A stretch of DNA of 64,000 bases from Kribbella pratensis (GTDB lineage: Bacteria; Actinomycetota; Actinomycetes; Propionibacteriales; Kribbellaceae). Below are positions 17,889 to 26,467 of the stretch, piece by piece; the stretch's first letter is position 1; the number at the start of each line of letters is the position of its first letter. The notes under the pieces are model-generated. The model was not told the origin of the DNA. It did not search any database and saw only the letters and a program-made list of their open reading frames with translations. The stretch spans positions 310,001 through 374,000 of the forward strand of contig NZ_SODU01000001.1 of the NCBI RefSeq assembly GCF_004366075.1, written 5' to 3'. A program made the translations under genes and the position numbers.

Positions 17889-17988
17889 GGCTGTGCTCCG
17901 CTGCATCGATCGGCTGGGACGGTCGATGATTCCGCACACCACCGACAAAACCTCACGCTAGAACCTCGACGGAACTTGAGGTCAACTG

Positions 17989-18001
17989 CGTACACTGTAC
18001 G
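17989..18001. promoter_or_regulatory. candidate TetR operator between exporter and TetR gene
   Basis: CGTACACTGTACG has 6-bp arms around a single central base. It lies 30 bp upstream of the TetR start in the 143-bp divergent region shared with the ABC exporter gene. Regulation of both genes by this TetR is inferred from position. Confidence 0.5.
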
Positions 18002-18031
18002 AAGAATAGCCGGTGACAAGGAATCACGCAC

Positions 18032-18802
18032 ATGAACCAGGAGCACAGCGGCAGCGGAGACCCGGCGAAGAGTCTCGAACTGCTGTGGCGCCGGCGTCCC
18101 GCGCCCACCCGCGGGCCGAAGCCGGCGCAGACCGTCGACGGGATCGTCGCGGTCGCTCTGCAGGTCGCGGACGCCGAAGGACTGGCCGCGATGTCGATGC
18201 GCCGGGTCGCCGACGAGCTCGGCGTCGGCGCGATGACGCTGTACCGCTATTTCCCAGGCAAAGGTGAACTGCTCGACGTCATGCTCGACACCGTGTACGG
18301 CGAACTGCCGCGCCGCGTCGTACCGGGGGACTGGCGAGCGGCGCTCGACGAGGTCGCTCGGGAGAACCGGGAGCTGTACCTGCGGCACCCGTGGCTGCTC
18401 CAGGTCGCGATCAACCGCCCGCCGCTCGGGCCGAACGTGATGGCCAAGTACGAGTGGGAGCTGACCGCGGTCGAGGGGATCGGACTCACCGATCTGGAGA
18501 TGGATGCGACCGTCGCACTCGTCAACGGCTACGTGCACGGCGCCGTCCGTACGGCGGTCGAAGCGCGCCAGGTGATCCAGCGGTCCGGGATGACCGACAA
18601 GGAGTGGTGGCTGGCGCACGTACCGCACCTGGATCAGATCGGGGACCTGGACAAGTTCCCCCTCTCGTCCCGCGTCGGGACGGCGGTCGGGAATGAGTTC
18701 GATGCTCCTTATGATGCCGAACATGCGTTCGAGTACGGTCTGGAAAGGCTCCTCGACGGCGTGTCCGTGCTGGTCGGGAACCGGACTGCGCCAGAAGGGT
18801 GA
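18032..18802 (+). CDS. TetR family regulator (divergent from ABC exporter)
   Basis: 256 residues. The HTH occupies about 50-80, with recognition helix region LGVGAMTLYRYFPGKGELL. The C-terminal ligand domain has the Tyr/Trp-rich helices of the TetR_C class found beside exporters (NRELYLRHPWLLQVAINRPP). Probably a repressor of the divergent exporter gene and itself. The ATG is not preceded by a strong ribosome site. It is followed after 6 bp by the operator region of the next TetR gene. Confidence 0.88.
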   Translation: MNQEHSGSGDPAKSLELLWRRRPAPTRGPKPAQTVDGIVAVALQVADAEGLAAMSMRRVADELGVGAMTLYRYFPGKGELLDVMLDTVYGELPRRVVPGDWRAALDEVARENRELYLRHPWLLQVAINRPPLGPNVMAKYEWELTAVEGIGLTDLEMDATVALVNGYVHGAVRTAVEARQVIQRSGMTDKEWWLAHVPHLDQIGDLDKFPLSSRVGTAVGNEFDAPYDAEHAFEYGLERLLDGVSVLVGNRTAPEG

Positions 18803-18808
18803 ATGTAG

Positions 18809-18837
18809 TTGTGAGTGAGTACTCACTCAGTTACCTT
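18809..18837 (+). promoter_or_regulatory. promoter with embedded TetR operator
   Basis: A perfect 18-bp palindrome TGAGTGAGTACTCACTCA (18812-18829) lies between a -35 TTGTGA (18809-18814) and a -10 TACCTT (18832-18837) with 17-bp spacing. The -10 sits 7 nt before the GTG of the TetR gene, so the transcript is probably leaderless. The palindrome is of the type seen at many TetR autoregulatory sites. Confidence 0.75.
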
Positions 18838-18844
18838 TGAGGGC

Positions 18845-19516
18845 GTGAGCCCACGAGCGACCCCACTGCCCCCCGAGGAACGGCGCGCTGCCATCCTCGC
18901 GGCCGCGATGCCGTTGCTGGAGGAGTTCGGCACCGAGGTCAGCACCAAGCAGATCGCCGAGGCGGCGGGGATCGCCGAAGGGACGATCTTCCGTGCGTTC
19001 GGCAGCAAGGACGCGCTGATCGAGGCCGCGATGGCGACCGTGTTCGACCCCTCGGACCTGATCCGGGCGCTCGAGCAGGTCGATCGCACCTTGCCGCTGC
19101 GGGAGCGGACCGTCGTCGCGGTCGAGATCAGCCAGAAGCGGTTACGCCGGGTGTTCAAACTGCTGTTCGCGCTGCGGGTCCGCCGACCGCCTGAGTTCAA
19201 GCACTCGACACCGATGGACGAGGCCCGGCGCAAACATCAGAACGACCTGGCCAATGCCGCGTTCGCCGATCTGCTGCGGCCGGACGCCGACCAGCTCCGG
19301 GTTCCTCCGGAGGATGTCGTCCGGATGATCGGCATGCTCACCTTCTCGGCCACCCACCCAATGATTTCCGGCGGCCACGTGCTGACCGCCGAAGAGATCG
19401 TCGACTTCGCCTTCGACGGTCTCCGCAAGCACCACACCGGTCAGCCACCGGCCTCCGAGGACATCGTCGGGTTCGCGCTCGACGGTGCCCGCCATCACGA
19501 CTCTGGGGATGATTGA
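18845..19516 (+). CDS. TetR family regulator of the heterodimeric ABC exporter
   Basis: 223 residues. The HTH lies about 25-55 (TKQIAEAAGIAEGTIFRAFGSKDALI). The GTG giving MSPRATPL was chosen because an earlier in-frame GTG falls inside the operator palindrome and the promoter predicts a start at this codon. Its stop overlaps the next start, so it is cotranscribed with the two exporter genes and should repress the whole operon through the 18-bp site. The ligand is probably an exporter substrate (inference). Confidence 0.88.
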   Translation: MSPRATPLPPEERRAAILAAAMPLLEEFGTEVSTKQIAEAAGIAEGTIFRAFGSKDALIEAAMATVFDPSDLIRALEQVDRTLPLRERTVVAVEISQKRLRRVFKLLFALRVRRPPEFKHSTPMDEARRKHQNDLANAAFADLLRPDADQLRVPPEDVVRMIGMLTFSATHPMISGGHVLTAEEIVDFAFDGLRKHHTGQPPASEDIVGFALDGARHHDSGDD

Positions 19517-21249
19517 TGTTACTTCGCGTCTTGCGTACGCACCTGCGTCCGTACGCGGGAAACCTGCTCCTGGTGGTCGTCCTGCAACTGGTCGGGACGA
19601 TTGCCTCCCTCTACCTACCCAGCCTGAACGCCGACATCATCGACAACGGTGTGGCCAAGGGTGACACCGGCTACATCATGGACACCGGCGGCTGGATGCT
19701 CGCGGTCAGCCTGGTGCAGATCGCCTGCACGATCACCGCGGTGTACTTCGGGGCGAAGACGGCCGCCCTGTTCGGACGCGACGTACGCGCCGCCGTGTTC
19801 CACCGGGTCGGCGAGTTCTCCGCCCGGGAGGTGAACCAGTTCGGTGCGCCGACGCTGATCTCCCGCAGCACGAACGACGTGACCCAGATCCAGATGCTGG
19901 TCGTCACCACCTGCACGATGCTGGTCGCCGCGCCGATCACGATGGTCGGCGGCGTCATCATGGCGGTCCGTGAGGACGTCGGCCTGTCCTGGCTGGTCGC
20001 GGTCGCCGTACCGCTGCTGGCCGGCTGTGTCGGCTTCATCGCCAGCCGGATGGTGCCGCAGTTCCGGAAGATGCAGAAGAACATCGACGGCGTGAACCGG
20101 GTGCTGCGCGAGCAGATCGCCGGGATCCGGGTGGTCCGGGCGTTCGTCCGCGAACCGCACGAGGTCGAGCGGTTCGGCGAGGCCAACGCGAACCTGACCG
20201 ACACCGCGATCCGGGCCGGCCGGCTGATGGCGCTGGTGTTCCCGACGGTGATGCTGATCCTGAACGTGTCGAGTGTCGCGGTGCTGTGGTTCGGCGCCTC
20301 CCGGATCGAGAACGGGACGATGGAGGTCGGCGCGCTGACCGCGTTCCTGAGCTACCTGATCCAGATCTTGTTCTCGGTGATGATGGGCGTGTTCGTGATG
20401 ATCATGGTGCCCCGGGCCTCGGTCTGCGCGGACCGGATCGCCGAGGTGCTGGACACCGACTCGTCCGTGCGGCCGCCGGTCACGCCGATCCGTAGCTTCA
20501 CCGGTCGCGGCCAACTCGTGTTCGAACACGCCTCCTTCAAGTACCCGGGTGCCGCCGAGCCGGTGCTGCAGGACATCAGCTTCGTCGCGTCGCCGGGCCA
20601 GACGACCGCGATCATCGGCAGCACCGGTGCGGGCAAGACCACCCTGTTGTCGCTCGTGCCGCGATTGATCGACGCGACCGAGGGGCGGGTGCTCGTCGAC
20701 GGTATCGACGTACGGGAGATCGCGCCCGAGGCGCTGTGGGAGCGGATCGGTCTGGTGCCGCAGCGTCCGTACCTGTTCTCCGGGACGGTCGCCAGCAACC
20801 TGCGGTACGGGAACCCGGACGCGACCGACGAGGAGCTCTGGGAGGCGCTGGAGATTGCCCAGGGCAAGGACTTCGTCGAGGCCATGCCGGAAGGGCTGAA
20901 CGCGCCGATCGCGCAGGGCGGCACGAACGTGTCCGGCGGTCAGCGGCAAAGGCTCGCGATCGCGCGGGCGCTGGTCCGGAAGCCGGAGATCTTCCTGTTC
21001 GACGACTCGTTCTCGGCCCTCGACCTGGCGACGGACGCCCGGCTGCGGGCGGCGCTGCGCCCGGTCACCCGGGAGGCGTGCGTGGTCGTCGTCGCCCAGC
21101 GGGTCTCGACGATCATCGACGCCGACCAGATCGTGGTGATCGAGGACGGCGCGATCGTCGGCAAGGGCACCCATCAGGAGTTGCTCGACACGTGTCCGAC
21201 GTACGTCGAGATCGTCGAGTCCCAGCGTTCCGCGGAGGAGGCGGCATGA
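19516..21249 (+). CDS. heterodimeric ABC exporter subunit with non-canonical Walker B
   Basis: 577 residues: six helices then a nucleotide-binding domain. Walker A is GSTGAGKTT and the signature VSGGQRQRL is intact, but Walker B reads IFLFDDSFSALD, with Asp where the catalytic Glu normally sits. That substitution marks the degenerate half of TM287/288-like asymmetric exporters. Its stop overlaps the partner start as ATGA. Only one composite ATP site of the dimer should hydrolyse efficiently (known for the class). Confidence 0.92.
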   Translation: MLLRVLRTHLRPYAGNLLLVVVLQLVGTIASLYLPSLNADIIDNGVAKGDTGYIMDTGGWMLAVSLVQIACTITAVYFGAKTAALFGRDVRAAVFHRVGEFSAREVNQFGAPTLISRSTNDVTQIQMLVVTTCTMLVAAPITMVGGVIMAVREDVGLSWLVAVAVPLLAGCVGFIASRMVPQFRKMQKNIDGVNRVLREQIAGIRVVRAFVREPHEVERFGEANANLTDTAIRAGRLMALVFPTVMLILNVSSVAVLWFGASRIENGTMEVGALTAFLSYLIQILFSVMMGVFVMIMVPRASVCADRIAEVLDTDSSVRPPVTPIRSFTGRGQLVFEHASFKYPGAAEPVLQDISFVASPGQTTAIIGSTGAGKTTLLSLVPRLIDATEGRVLVDGIDVREIAPEALWERIGLVPQRPYLFSGTVASNLRYGNPDATDEELWEALEIAQGKDFVEAMPEGLNAPIAQGGTNVSGGQRQRLAIARALVRKPEIFLFDDSFSALDLATDARLRAALRPVTREACVVVVAQRVSTIIDADQIVVIEDGAIVGKGTHQELLDTCPTYVEIVESQRSAEEAA

Positions 21250-23300
21250 GCGAGTCCCAAGAGCCTGCTGCGGACGGCCAGGCGGAAAGCAAGACTGTCA
21301 AGGCGACTGAGCGACCCACCACCGGGCGCGCGTTCGGGCCTCCGGGAGGTATTCCGGGGGACAAGTCGATGAACTTCCTGCCCTCGGCGAAGCGGCTGCT
21401 CAGGCGGCTGCGTCCGCACCGGGTGCAGGTTTCGGGTGTGGTCCTGCTCGCGATCTTCAGCGTCGGCCTGTCGGTGCTCGGCCCGAAGGTCCTCGGTCGC
21501 GCGACCGACATCATCTTCTCCGGCGCGATCGGCAAGAGGTTCCCGCGCGGCGTGACCAAGGAGCAGGTCATCGAGCAGACCCGCGCGTCCGGCAACGGCC
21601 GGCTGGCGGACCTGCTGCAGGGGATCGACCTGATCCCCGGTGTCGGCATCGACACCGATGCCCTGCGCAACGTCCTGCTGCTGGCGCTGGCGTTGTACGC
21701 CGGCGCGTTCTTCCTGTCCTGGGCGCAGGGTTACATCCTGAACGGCGTCGTACAGCGGACCATTCTCGACCTGCGGTCCGAGGTCGAGGAGAAGCTGAAC
21801 AAGCTGCCGTTGAGCTACTTCGACGGCGCGCCGCGCGGTGAGCTGCTCAGCCGGGTGACCAACGACATCGACAACATCTCGACCAGCCTGCAGCAGACGC
21901 TGAGCCAGTTGCTCACCTCGCTGCTGACGGTGATCGGGGTGGTCACGATGATGTTCGTGATCTCGCCGCTGCTGGCGCTGATCGCGCTCGTCACGATCCC
22001 GATCTCGATGGTGCTGACCGCGGCGATCGCCAAGCGGTCGCAGGTACGGTTCGTCGCGCAATGGCGGCATACCGGCGCCTTGAACGGTCAGATCGAGGAG
22101 GCGTTCACCGGGCACGAGCTGGTGAAGGTCTTCGGCCGGCAGAAGGAGATCGAGGCGAGCTTCGCGGAGAAGAACGAGGAGCTGTACAAGGCCGCGTTCG
22201 GGGCGCAGTTCATCTCCGGTCTGATCATGCCGTTGATGATGTTCATCGGGAACGTGAACTACGTGGTGATCGCGGTCGTCGGCGGTCTGCGGGTCGCCTC
22301 CGGCACGATGTCGCTGGGTGACGTCCAGGCGTTCATCCAGTACTCGCGGCAGTTCACCCAGCCGCTGACCCAGGTGGCCTCGATGGCGAACCTGCTGCAG
22401 TCCGGTGTGGCGTCGGCGGAACGGGTGTTCGAGGTGCTGGACGCCAAGGAGCAGGTGCCGGACGACGCGACGCCGCAGAAGGTCACGGACTCGCGGGGCC
22501 GGGTCGAGTTCGAGCACGTGTCGTTCTCGTACAAGCCGGACGAGCCGCTGATCACCGACCTGAGCCTGGTCGCCGAACCCGGCCAGACGGTCGCGATCGT
22601 CGGACCGACCGGTGCCGGGAAGACCACGCTGGTCAACCTGATCATGCGGTTCTACGAGCTCAACAGCGGCCGGATCACCCTCGACGGCGTCGACATCACC
22701 GAGCTGACCCGGCACGACCTGCGCTCGCGGATCGGCATGGTGCTGCAGGACACGTGGCTGTTCGGCGGCACGATCCGGGACAACCTCCTCTACGGCAACC
22801 TGAAGGCCACCGAGGAGGACATGCTGGCGGCAGCGAAGGCGACGTACGTCGATCGCTTCGTGCACAGCCTGCCGGACGGGTACGACACGGTCATCGACGA
22901 GGAAGGCAGCAACGTCAGCGCCGGTGAGAAGCAGCTGCTCACCATCGCCCGCGCGTTCCTCGCCGACCCGCAGTTGCTGATCCTCGACGAGGCGACCAGT
23001 TCGGTCGACACCCGCACAGAGGTCCTGGTGCAGCGCGCCATGGCCGCCCTGCGCTCCGACCGCACCAGCTTCGTCATCGCCCACCGCCTGTCCACCATCC
23101 GCGACGCCGACCTGATCCTCGTCATGGAGAACGGCGCCATCGTAGAACAGGGCAACCACACCGAACTCCTGGCCGAGAACGGCGCCTACGCCCGCCTCTA
23201 CAACGCCCAGTTCAGCGGCGCAGTAGTAGACATCGACGAAGAAGCCGCCGCCATCGCCGCACCGGTAGCCACCCCGGCCGGCCGCCCAATGGCCCGCTGA
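21246..23300 (+). CDS. heterodimeric ABC exporter subunit, catalytic partner
   Basis: 684 residues. A 60-residue hydrophilic N-terminal extension (GRAFGPPGGIPGDKS) precedes six helices and the nucleotide-binding domain. Walker A is GPTGAGKTT and Walker B is LLILDEATSSVD with the catalytic Glu. The signature is VSAGEKQLL, where the usual SGG is SAG, a change often found in this partner type. The periplasmic insertion between helices 1 and 2 (about 95-140) is longer than in the partner. A strong hairpin terminator follows. Confidence 0.92.
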   Translation: MSESQEPAADGQAESKTVKATERPTTGRAFGPPGGIPGDKSMNFLPSAKRLLRRLRPHRVQVSGVVLLAIFSVGLSVLGPKVLGRATDIIFSGAIGKRFPRGVTKEQVIEQTRASGNGRLADLLQGIDLIPGVGIDTDALRNVLLLALALYAGAFFLSWAQGYILNGVVQRTILDLRSEVEEKLNKLPLSYFDGAPRGELLSRVTNDIDNISTSLQQTLSQLLTSLLTVIGVVTMMFVISPLLALIALVTIPISMVLTAAIAKRSQVRFVAQWRHTGALNGQIEEAFTGHELVKVFGRQKEIEASFAEKNEELYKAAFGAQFISGLIMPLMMFIGNVNYVVIAVVGGLRVASGTMSLGDVQAFIQYSRQFTQPLTQVASMANLLQSGVASAERVFEVLDAKEQVPDDATPQKVTDSRGRVEFEHVSFSYKPDEPLITDLSLVAEPGQTVAIVGPTGAGKTTLVNLIMRFYELNSGRITLDGVDITELTRHDLRSRIGMVLQDTWLFGGTIRDNLLYGNLKATEEDMLAAAKATYVDRFVHSLPDGYDTVIDEEGSNVSAGEKQLLTIARAFLADPQLLILDEATSSVDTRTEVLVQRAMAALRSDRTSFVIAHRLSTIRDADLILVMENGAIVEQGNHTELLAENGAYARLYNAQFSGAVVDIDEEAAAIAAPVATPAGRPMAR

Positions 23301-23306
23301 CCGAAA

Positions 23307-23336
23307 GGACGGGGACGCACCACAGCGTCCCCGTCC
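23307..23336 (+). terminator. intrinsic terminator of the exporter operon
   Basis: GGACGGGGACGC pairs with GCGTCCCCGTCC over a 6-nt loop (12 bp perfect stem), 6 nt after the exporter stop codon. No U-tract is visible. Confidence 0.75.
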
Positions 23337-23393
23337 TGCACGCCCTGTGGATAACTTCCGCGGGGTTTGCGCCGACTGTGGCGTACTTGAAGC

Positions 23394-24719
23394 ATGGCGA
23401 GTGACGCAGACTCGGTGCGGCGACGTGGCAACCATTGGGCGCAGGTGACCGCATCGAGGCTGGGCCTCACCGATCCGGCCCACCTGGCCACCTTGCGGGA
23501 CGCCTACCTTGTCGCGTACCAGTTCCCGGCGCCGTTGATGGTCCGGGTGGCCGACAACATGCTGGCCGATCTTCGGGCGGATGTGGGGTCTCGTCGTACC
23601 GACCGGATCCTCGCCCTGGGCCGTGACGGGCACCACCTGGCGTTCGCGATGAGAATGCTCGACGGCGACTTCTTCCAGCAGAACTGCTCCAACCTGGTGG
23701 TGTCGCGGGCGCTGGTCGAGAACGCACTGCAGGATCTCGAGAACCACCAAGGGATGCGGTTCCCGCAGCTCGACGGATTCCGGCGGGTCGCGTCACGCGT
23801 GGATCCGGCGGACACAGTCGGTGGTCTCCTGGTGTTGACGGAGTACCTGCAGATGCGTCAGGTGCCGGTCGGTCGGCCGGGGAGCAGGGTGAGCGTGTTC
23901 GACACGAGCTTCAAGGGCACGGTGCAAGAGCTCCTGTCTGCTGTGTATCCGGAGACAACCTTCACCGGGCGGTACGCGTTCCACGGCGAGTCGCCGTACG
24001 ATCCGCATCCGGGGAGCAAGAAGGGGTATGAAGTACACCTGTCGGCTTCGGAAGGACGGGGCGGCCTGCCGCTCTACGAGCTGCCGCCGGATGTGTCCAA
24101 GACGTTCGCGCATCAGCTCGCGCTCAACAGTATCGAGGAGCTCCTGGACGGACCGATGTCCAGTCCGGTCCGAATCGGCTCCGCCGGTCCCGAACAGACC
24201 GGTCAGCGCCATCACCCGGAGCTTCTGGACGGACTGAGCCGCGGCCGGATCTCCCCGCGGTTGCAGCGCCTTTCGGTGCGTGAAGGTGTCAAGGTGATGA
24301 ACCTCCAAGCGGTTGCCGACCTCGCCGGAGATGTGGCGAGGGTGCGCGATGCCGGAGGCAACTACCGTCGTTGGCTGGACGACTGGGCACACAGGTACCG
24401 GATGGAGATTCGCGCCTGGATCAGCGGCGGATCGACCGATCCACGACTGGCGGAGCTTCTCGACTCGTTCGTGCACCGTGCCGACAAGAAGCAGGCCGAG
24501 TTGCTGCAGAAGACTCTCGACCGGGCGCAAGTTCCTGAGGCCGCGCGTCAGTCGATCTGGACGGCGTACGAGCGATGTGGCAGCGACGGGGACAAGAAGG
24601 TCTTCGTAGAGAATGTTCTGAACTCGACTCGGGCAAGCGGAGGTTGTGATGGGCGGCGGGAAGGAAAGAGACCCGGAGGCCGACTGGATGGCCCTCGCAG
24701 GGACGACCGCGAGCTTTGA
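23394..24719 (+). CDS. uncharacterised 441-residue protein
   Basis: I do not recognise the family. Two stretches stand out: ILALGRDGHHLAF (about 71-83), and VSVFDTSFKGTVQELL (about 167-182). They recall the GRDG...SR...D-GxxGT.Q pattern of HAD-like proteins in polysaccharide clusters, and the second also resembles a phosphoribosyltransferase PRPP loop. Neither match is firm. The last 50 residues are Arg/Gly-rich and overlap the nucleoside hydrolase gene by about 70 bp, so that tail may be non-essential. No signal peptide or membrane helix. Cotranscription with the hydrolase suggests a shared nucleotide or sugar pathway. Confidence 0.7.
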   Translation: MASDADSVRRRGNHWAQVTASRLGLTDPAHLATLRDAYLVAYQFPAPLMVRVADNMLADLRADVGSRRTDRILALGRDGHHLAFAMRMLDGDFFQQNCSNLVVSRALVENALQDLENHQGMRFPQLDGFRRVASRVDPADTVGGLLVLTEYLQMRQVPVGRPGSRVSVFDTSFKGTVQELLSAVYPETTFTGRYAFHGESPYDPHPGSKKGYEVHLSASEGRGGLPLYELPPDVSKTFAHQLALNSIEELLDGPMSSPVRIGSAGPEQTGQRHHPELLDGLSRGRISPRLQRLSVREGVKVMNLQAVADLAGDVARVRDAGGNYRRWLDDWAHRYRMEIRAWISGGSTDPRLAELLDSFVHRADKKQAELLQKTLDRAQVPEAARQSIWTAYERCGSDGDKKVFVENVLNSTRASGGCDGRREGKRPGGRLDGPRRDDREL

Positions 24720-25641
24720 GGGGTTCGAGGAGATGGCGGACGCGATGATTCGGGACGGGCCTCCGCCACGGGTTGGCGTGCCGGCGATTGCCACAGCGCC
24801 GATGATCATCGACACCGATCTGGGTGGGGATCCGGACGACGCGGTGGCGTTGGTGGTGGCGGCCCGGCGGGTGCCCGAGCTGCGGTTGGTGGTGACCAGC
24901 GACGAGTACGGTGGTGAGCGGGCTCGGCTCGTGCGGTATCTGCTGGATCTCGTCGGACGGCCTGATGTACGCGTCGTGGCTGGGTCCGATCTGGGGAACA
25001 GCCGGATGTGGATCATGGATGGAGTCTGCCCGCCGGAGGTACCTCCTCAGGACGACGACGTGGTGGCGGTGGTCGACGAGATCTGCGCCGGGATCGAGGG
25101 GCGGATCCGATGGGTCGGCATGGGCCCGCTGTCGAATCTCGCTCGGCTGCGACGCGAGGAGCCGTTGCTGCTGCCGCGGTTTGCCGTCACCCAGATGGGC
25201 GGGGCCATCACCTATCGCGACCCGTCGCGGGCCGAGCACAACTTCAGGGTGGATCCCGCGGCGGCGATCCGGATGCTGCCCGAGCTCGGCCTCTGGAACC
25301 CGAGGTTCGTGGTGTCGGACGTGACGTTCAACCCCGCGATGGAGATCACCCGAGAGTCCGCGCTCTACCAACGCTGGGGCCGCCCGGACGCGCGACCGTG
25401 GGAGCGGGTACTGCGCGAGCACTTCGACCGGTGGATGGTGAAGTACCCGGGGTCGATGCAGCACGACGCGCTGGCGCTGGCGGCGGCGATGCTCTGGCCG
25501 GGGGTGCGGTTCATCCGGGAACACGTTGCGCTCGACGAGCTTGCGCGCATGAGTCTGCACGCTGACGGCACCGAGATCGCGATGTCCGTGTCCGCCGACT
25601 ACTCCGCGTTCATGTCCTGGCTGGCCGGCGCCCTGAGTTGA
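24649..25641 (+). CDS. inosine-uridine type nucleoside hydrolase
   Basis: 330 residues. The calcium-binding signature DTDLGGDPDDA lies at about 54-64, after an N-terminal extension of about 50 residues that is absent from classic enzymes. The family cleaves the N-glycosidic bond of ribonucleosides to base plus ribose. The C-terminal Ca ligand is probably in MQHDALALAAAM. The ATG was chosen because GGAGG lies 5 nt upstream. It starts within the end of the preceding unknown gene. Substrate range may differ from IunH given the extension. Confidence 0.87.
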   Translation: MGGGKERDPEADWMALAGTTASFEGFEEMADAMIRDGPPPRVGVPAIATAPMIIDTDLGGDPDDAVALVVAARRVPELRLVVTSDEYGGERARLVRYLLDLVGRPDVRVVAGSDLGNSRMWIMDGVCPPEVPPQDDDVVAVVDEICAGIEGRIRWVGMGPLSNLARLRREEPLLLPRFAVTQMGGAITYRDPSRAEHNFRVDPAAAIRMLPELGLWNPRFVVSDVTFNPAMEITRESALYQRWGRPDARPWERVLREHFDRWMVKYPGSMQHDALALAAAMLWPGVRFIREHVALDELARMSLHADGTEIAMSVSADYSAFMSWLAGALS

Positions 25642-25649
25642 TACCGGAG

Positions 25650-25683
25650 GAGGGCCGCCATCCCGGACTGGATGGCGGCCCTC
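25650..25683. terminator. bidirectional terminator between convergent genes
   Basis: GAGGGCCGCCATCC pairs with GGATGGCGGCCCTC (14 bp perfect) around a 6-nt loop, between the nucleoside hydrolase stop and the stop of the convergent membrane-protein gene. Confidence 0.85.
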
Positions 25684-25689
25684 AGTTCG

Positions 25690-26316
25690 TCAGTCCTGGG
25701 GCTGCACGAGGTGGGGGCGGAGGGCCAGTAGGGCGCCCAGCGTGGCGTAGCCGATCAGGAGGTGGAAGCCGCCGACCCAGCGGGCGACGCTGTCGCCGAT
25801 GAGGACGGCGCACGGGACGGTGATGATCGCCCAGCTCTCGGCGACCAGCGGCCACCAGCGGAGTGCGCCGCGCCAGCGCCCGGCGACGGCGATCTTGATC
25901 GCGATCACCATCATGCCGAGCATGGACAGCGGCCAGCAGATGTCCATCGGGATCAGCCACGCGGCGTCCTGCAGATTCGACGGCAGTACGCCGTGCAGGA
26001 GCGACCAGACACTGGCGATGCCGAGGATCACCGCCTCCACCTTCAGCAGGACCGTGGACGGTCCGGTTGCGCGGGTCCTGAACTGCACAGCCAGCAGGCA
26101 GAACACCCCGAGCTGGAACGCGAGGCCGGTCAGGTCCCCGATCCGCTCGGGCACCCCCTCGTTGACCGTGCTGAACGCGAAGATGCTCGCCGCCCAGGCC
26201 AGCGTGCCGGCGGTCAGCCCGAGTCCCAGTCGCCGGATCGTGCCCTCCGCCAGGCCGGTCGCGGCCCTGAGCGTCGGTGGTACGTCGGTGCGGGCCCTGG
26301 CAGGTGTGGTTGTCAT
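25690..26316 (-). CDS. uncharacterised integral membrane protein
   Basis: 208 residues from MTTTPARARTDV, with GGAGG 8 nt upstream. About six hydrophobic segments (for example TAGTLAWAASIFAFS and LGVFCLLAVQF) and no soluble domain. No family recognised. It is divergent from a NarL-type two-component system and shares a 151-bp control region containing repeated GGGACA boxes, so it may be a target of that system (inference). Confidence 0.75.
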   Translation of the reverse strand: MTTTPARARTDVPPTLRAATGLAEGTIRRLGLGLTAGTLAWAASIFAFSTVNEGVPERIGDLTGLAFQLGVFCLLAVQFRTRATGPSTVLLKVEAVILGIASVWSLLHGVLPSNLQDAAWLIPMDICWPLSMLGMMVIAIKIAVAGRWRGALRWWPLVAESWAIITVPCAVLIGDSVARWVGGFHLLIGYATLGALLALRPHLVQPQD

Positions 26317-26401
26317 TTCGGTTCCTCCCCCTGAGGTTTGTCTTGGCACCGAGTCTTCGCGGCACACCGACCCGGGCGGCAGGGTCTGGCGTCCCGGGCG
26401 A

Positions 26402-26445
26402 TGTCCCGACTCGAGAAGGGACAACTGACCCGCGACGGCGGGACA
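26402..26445. promoter_or_regulatory. repeated GGGACA boxes in the divergent control region
   Basis: TGTCCC at 26402-26407, GGGACA at 26418-26423 and GGGACA at 26440-26445. The first two form an inverted repeat with a 10-bp spacer and the last two a direct repeat 22 bp apart, which is about two helical turns. Such spacing suits dimeric NarL-type response regulators. A -10-like GACAAT lies 8 bp before the kinase GTG. Confidence 0.4.
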
Positions 26446-26467
26446 CACTCTGGGTGACAATGCATCG

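Noticed and set aside
15612..18035. 807-residue plus-strand open frame antisense to the ABC exporter
   Set aside because: It has the composition of a reverse-complement shadow, and the opposite strand encodes a clear exporter.
21174..23750. 858-residue minus-strand open frame across the exporter genes
   Set aside because: It is the complement of the ABC exporter coding frame, with Arg/Asp/Val-rich composition and no family motif. High G+C bias makes such antisense frames common.
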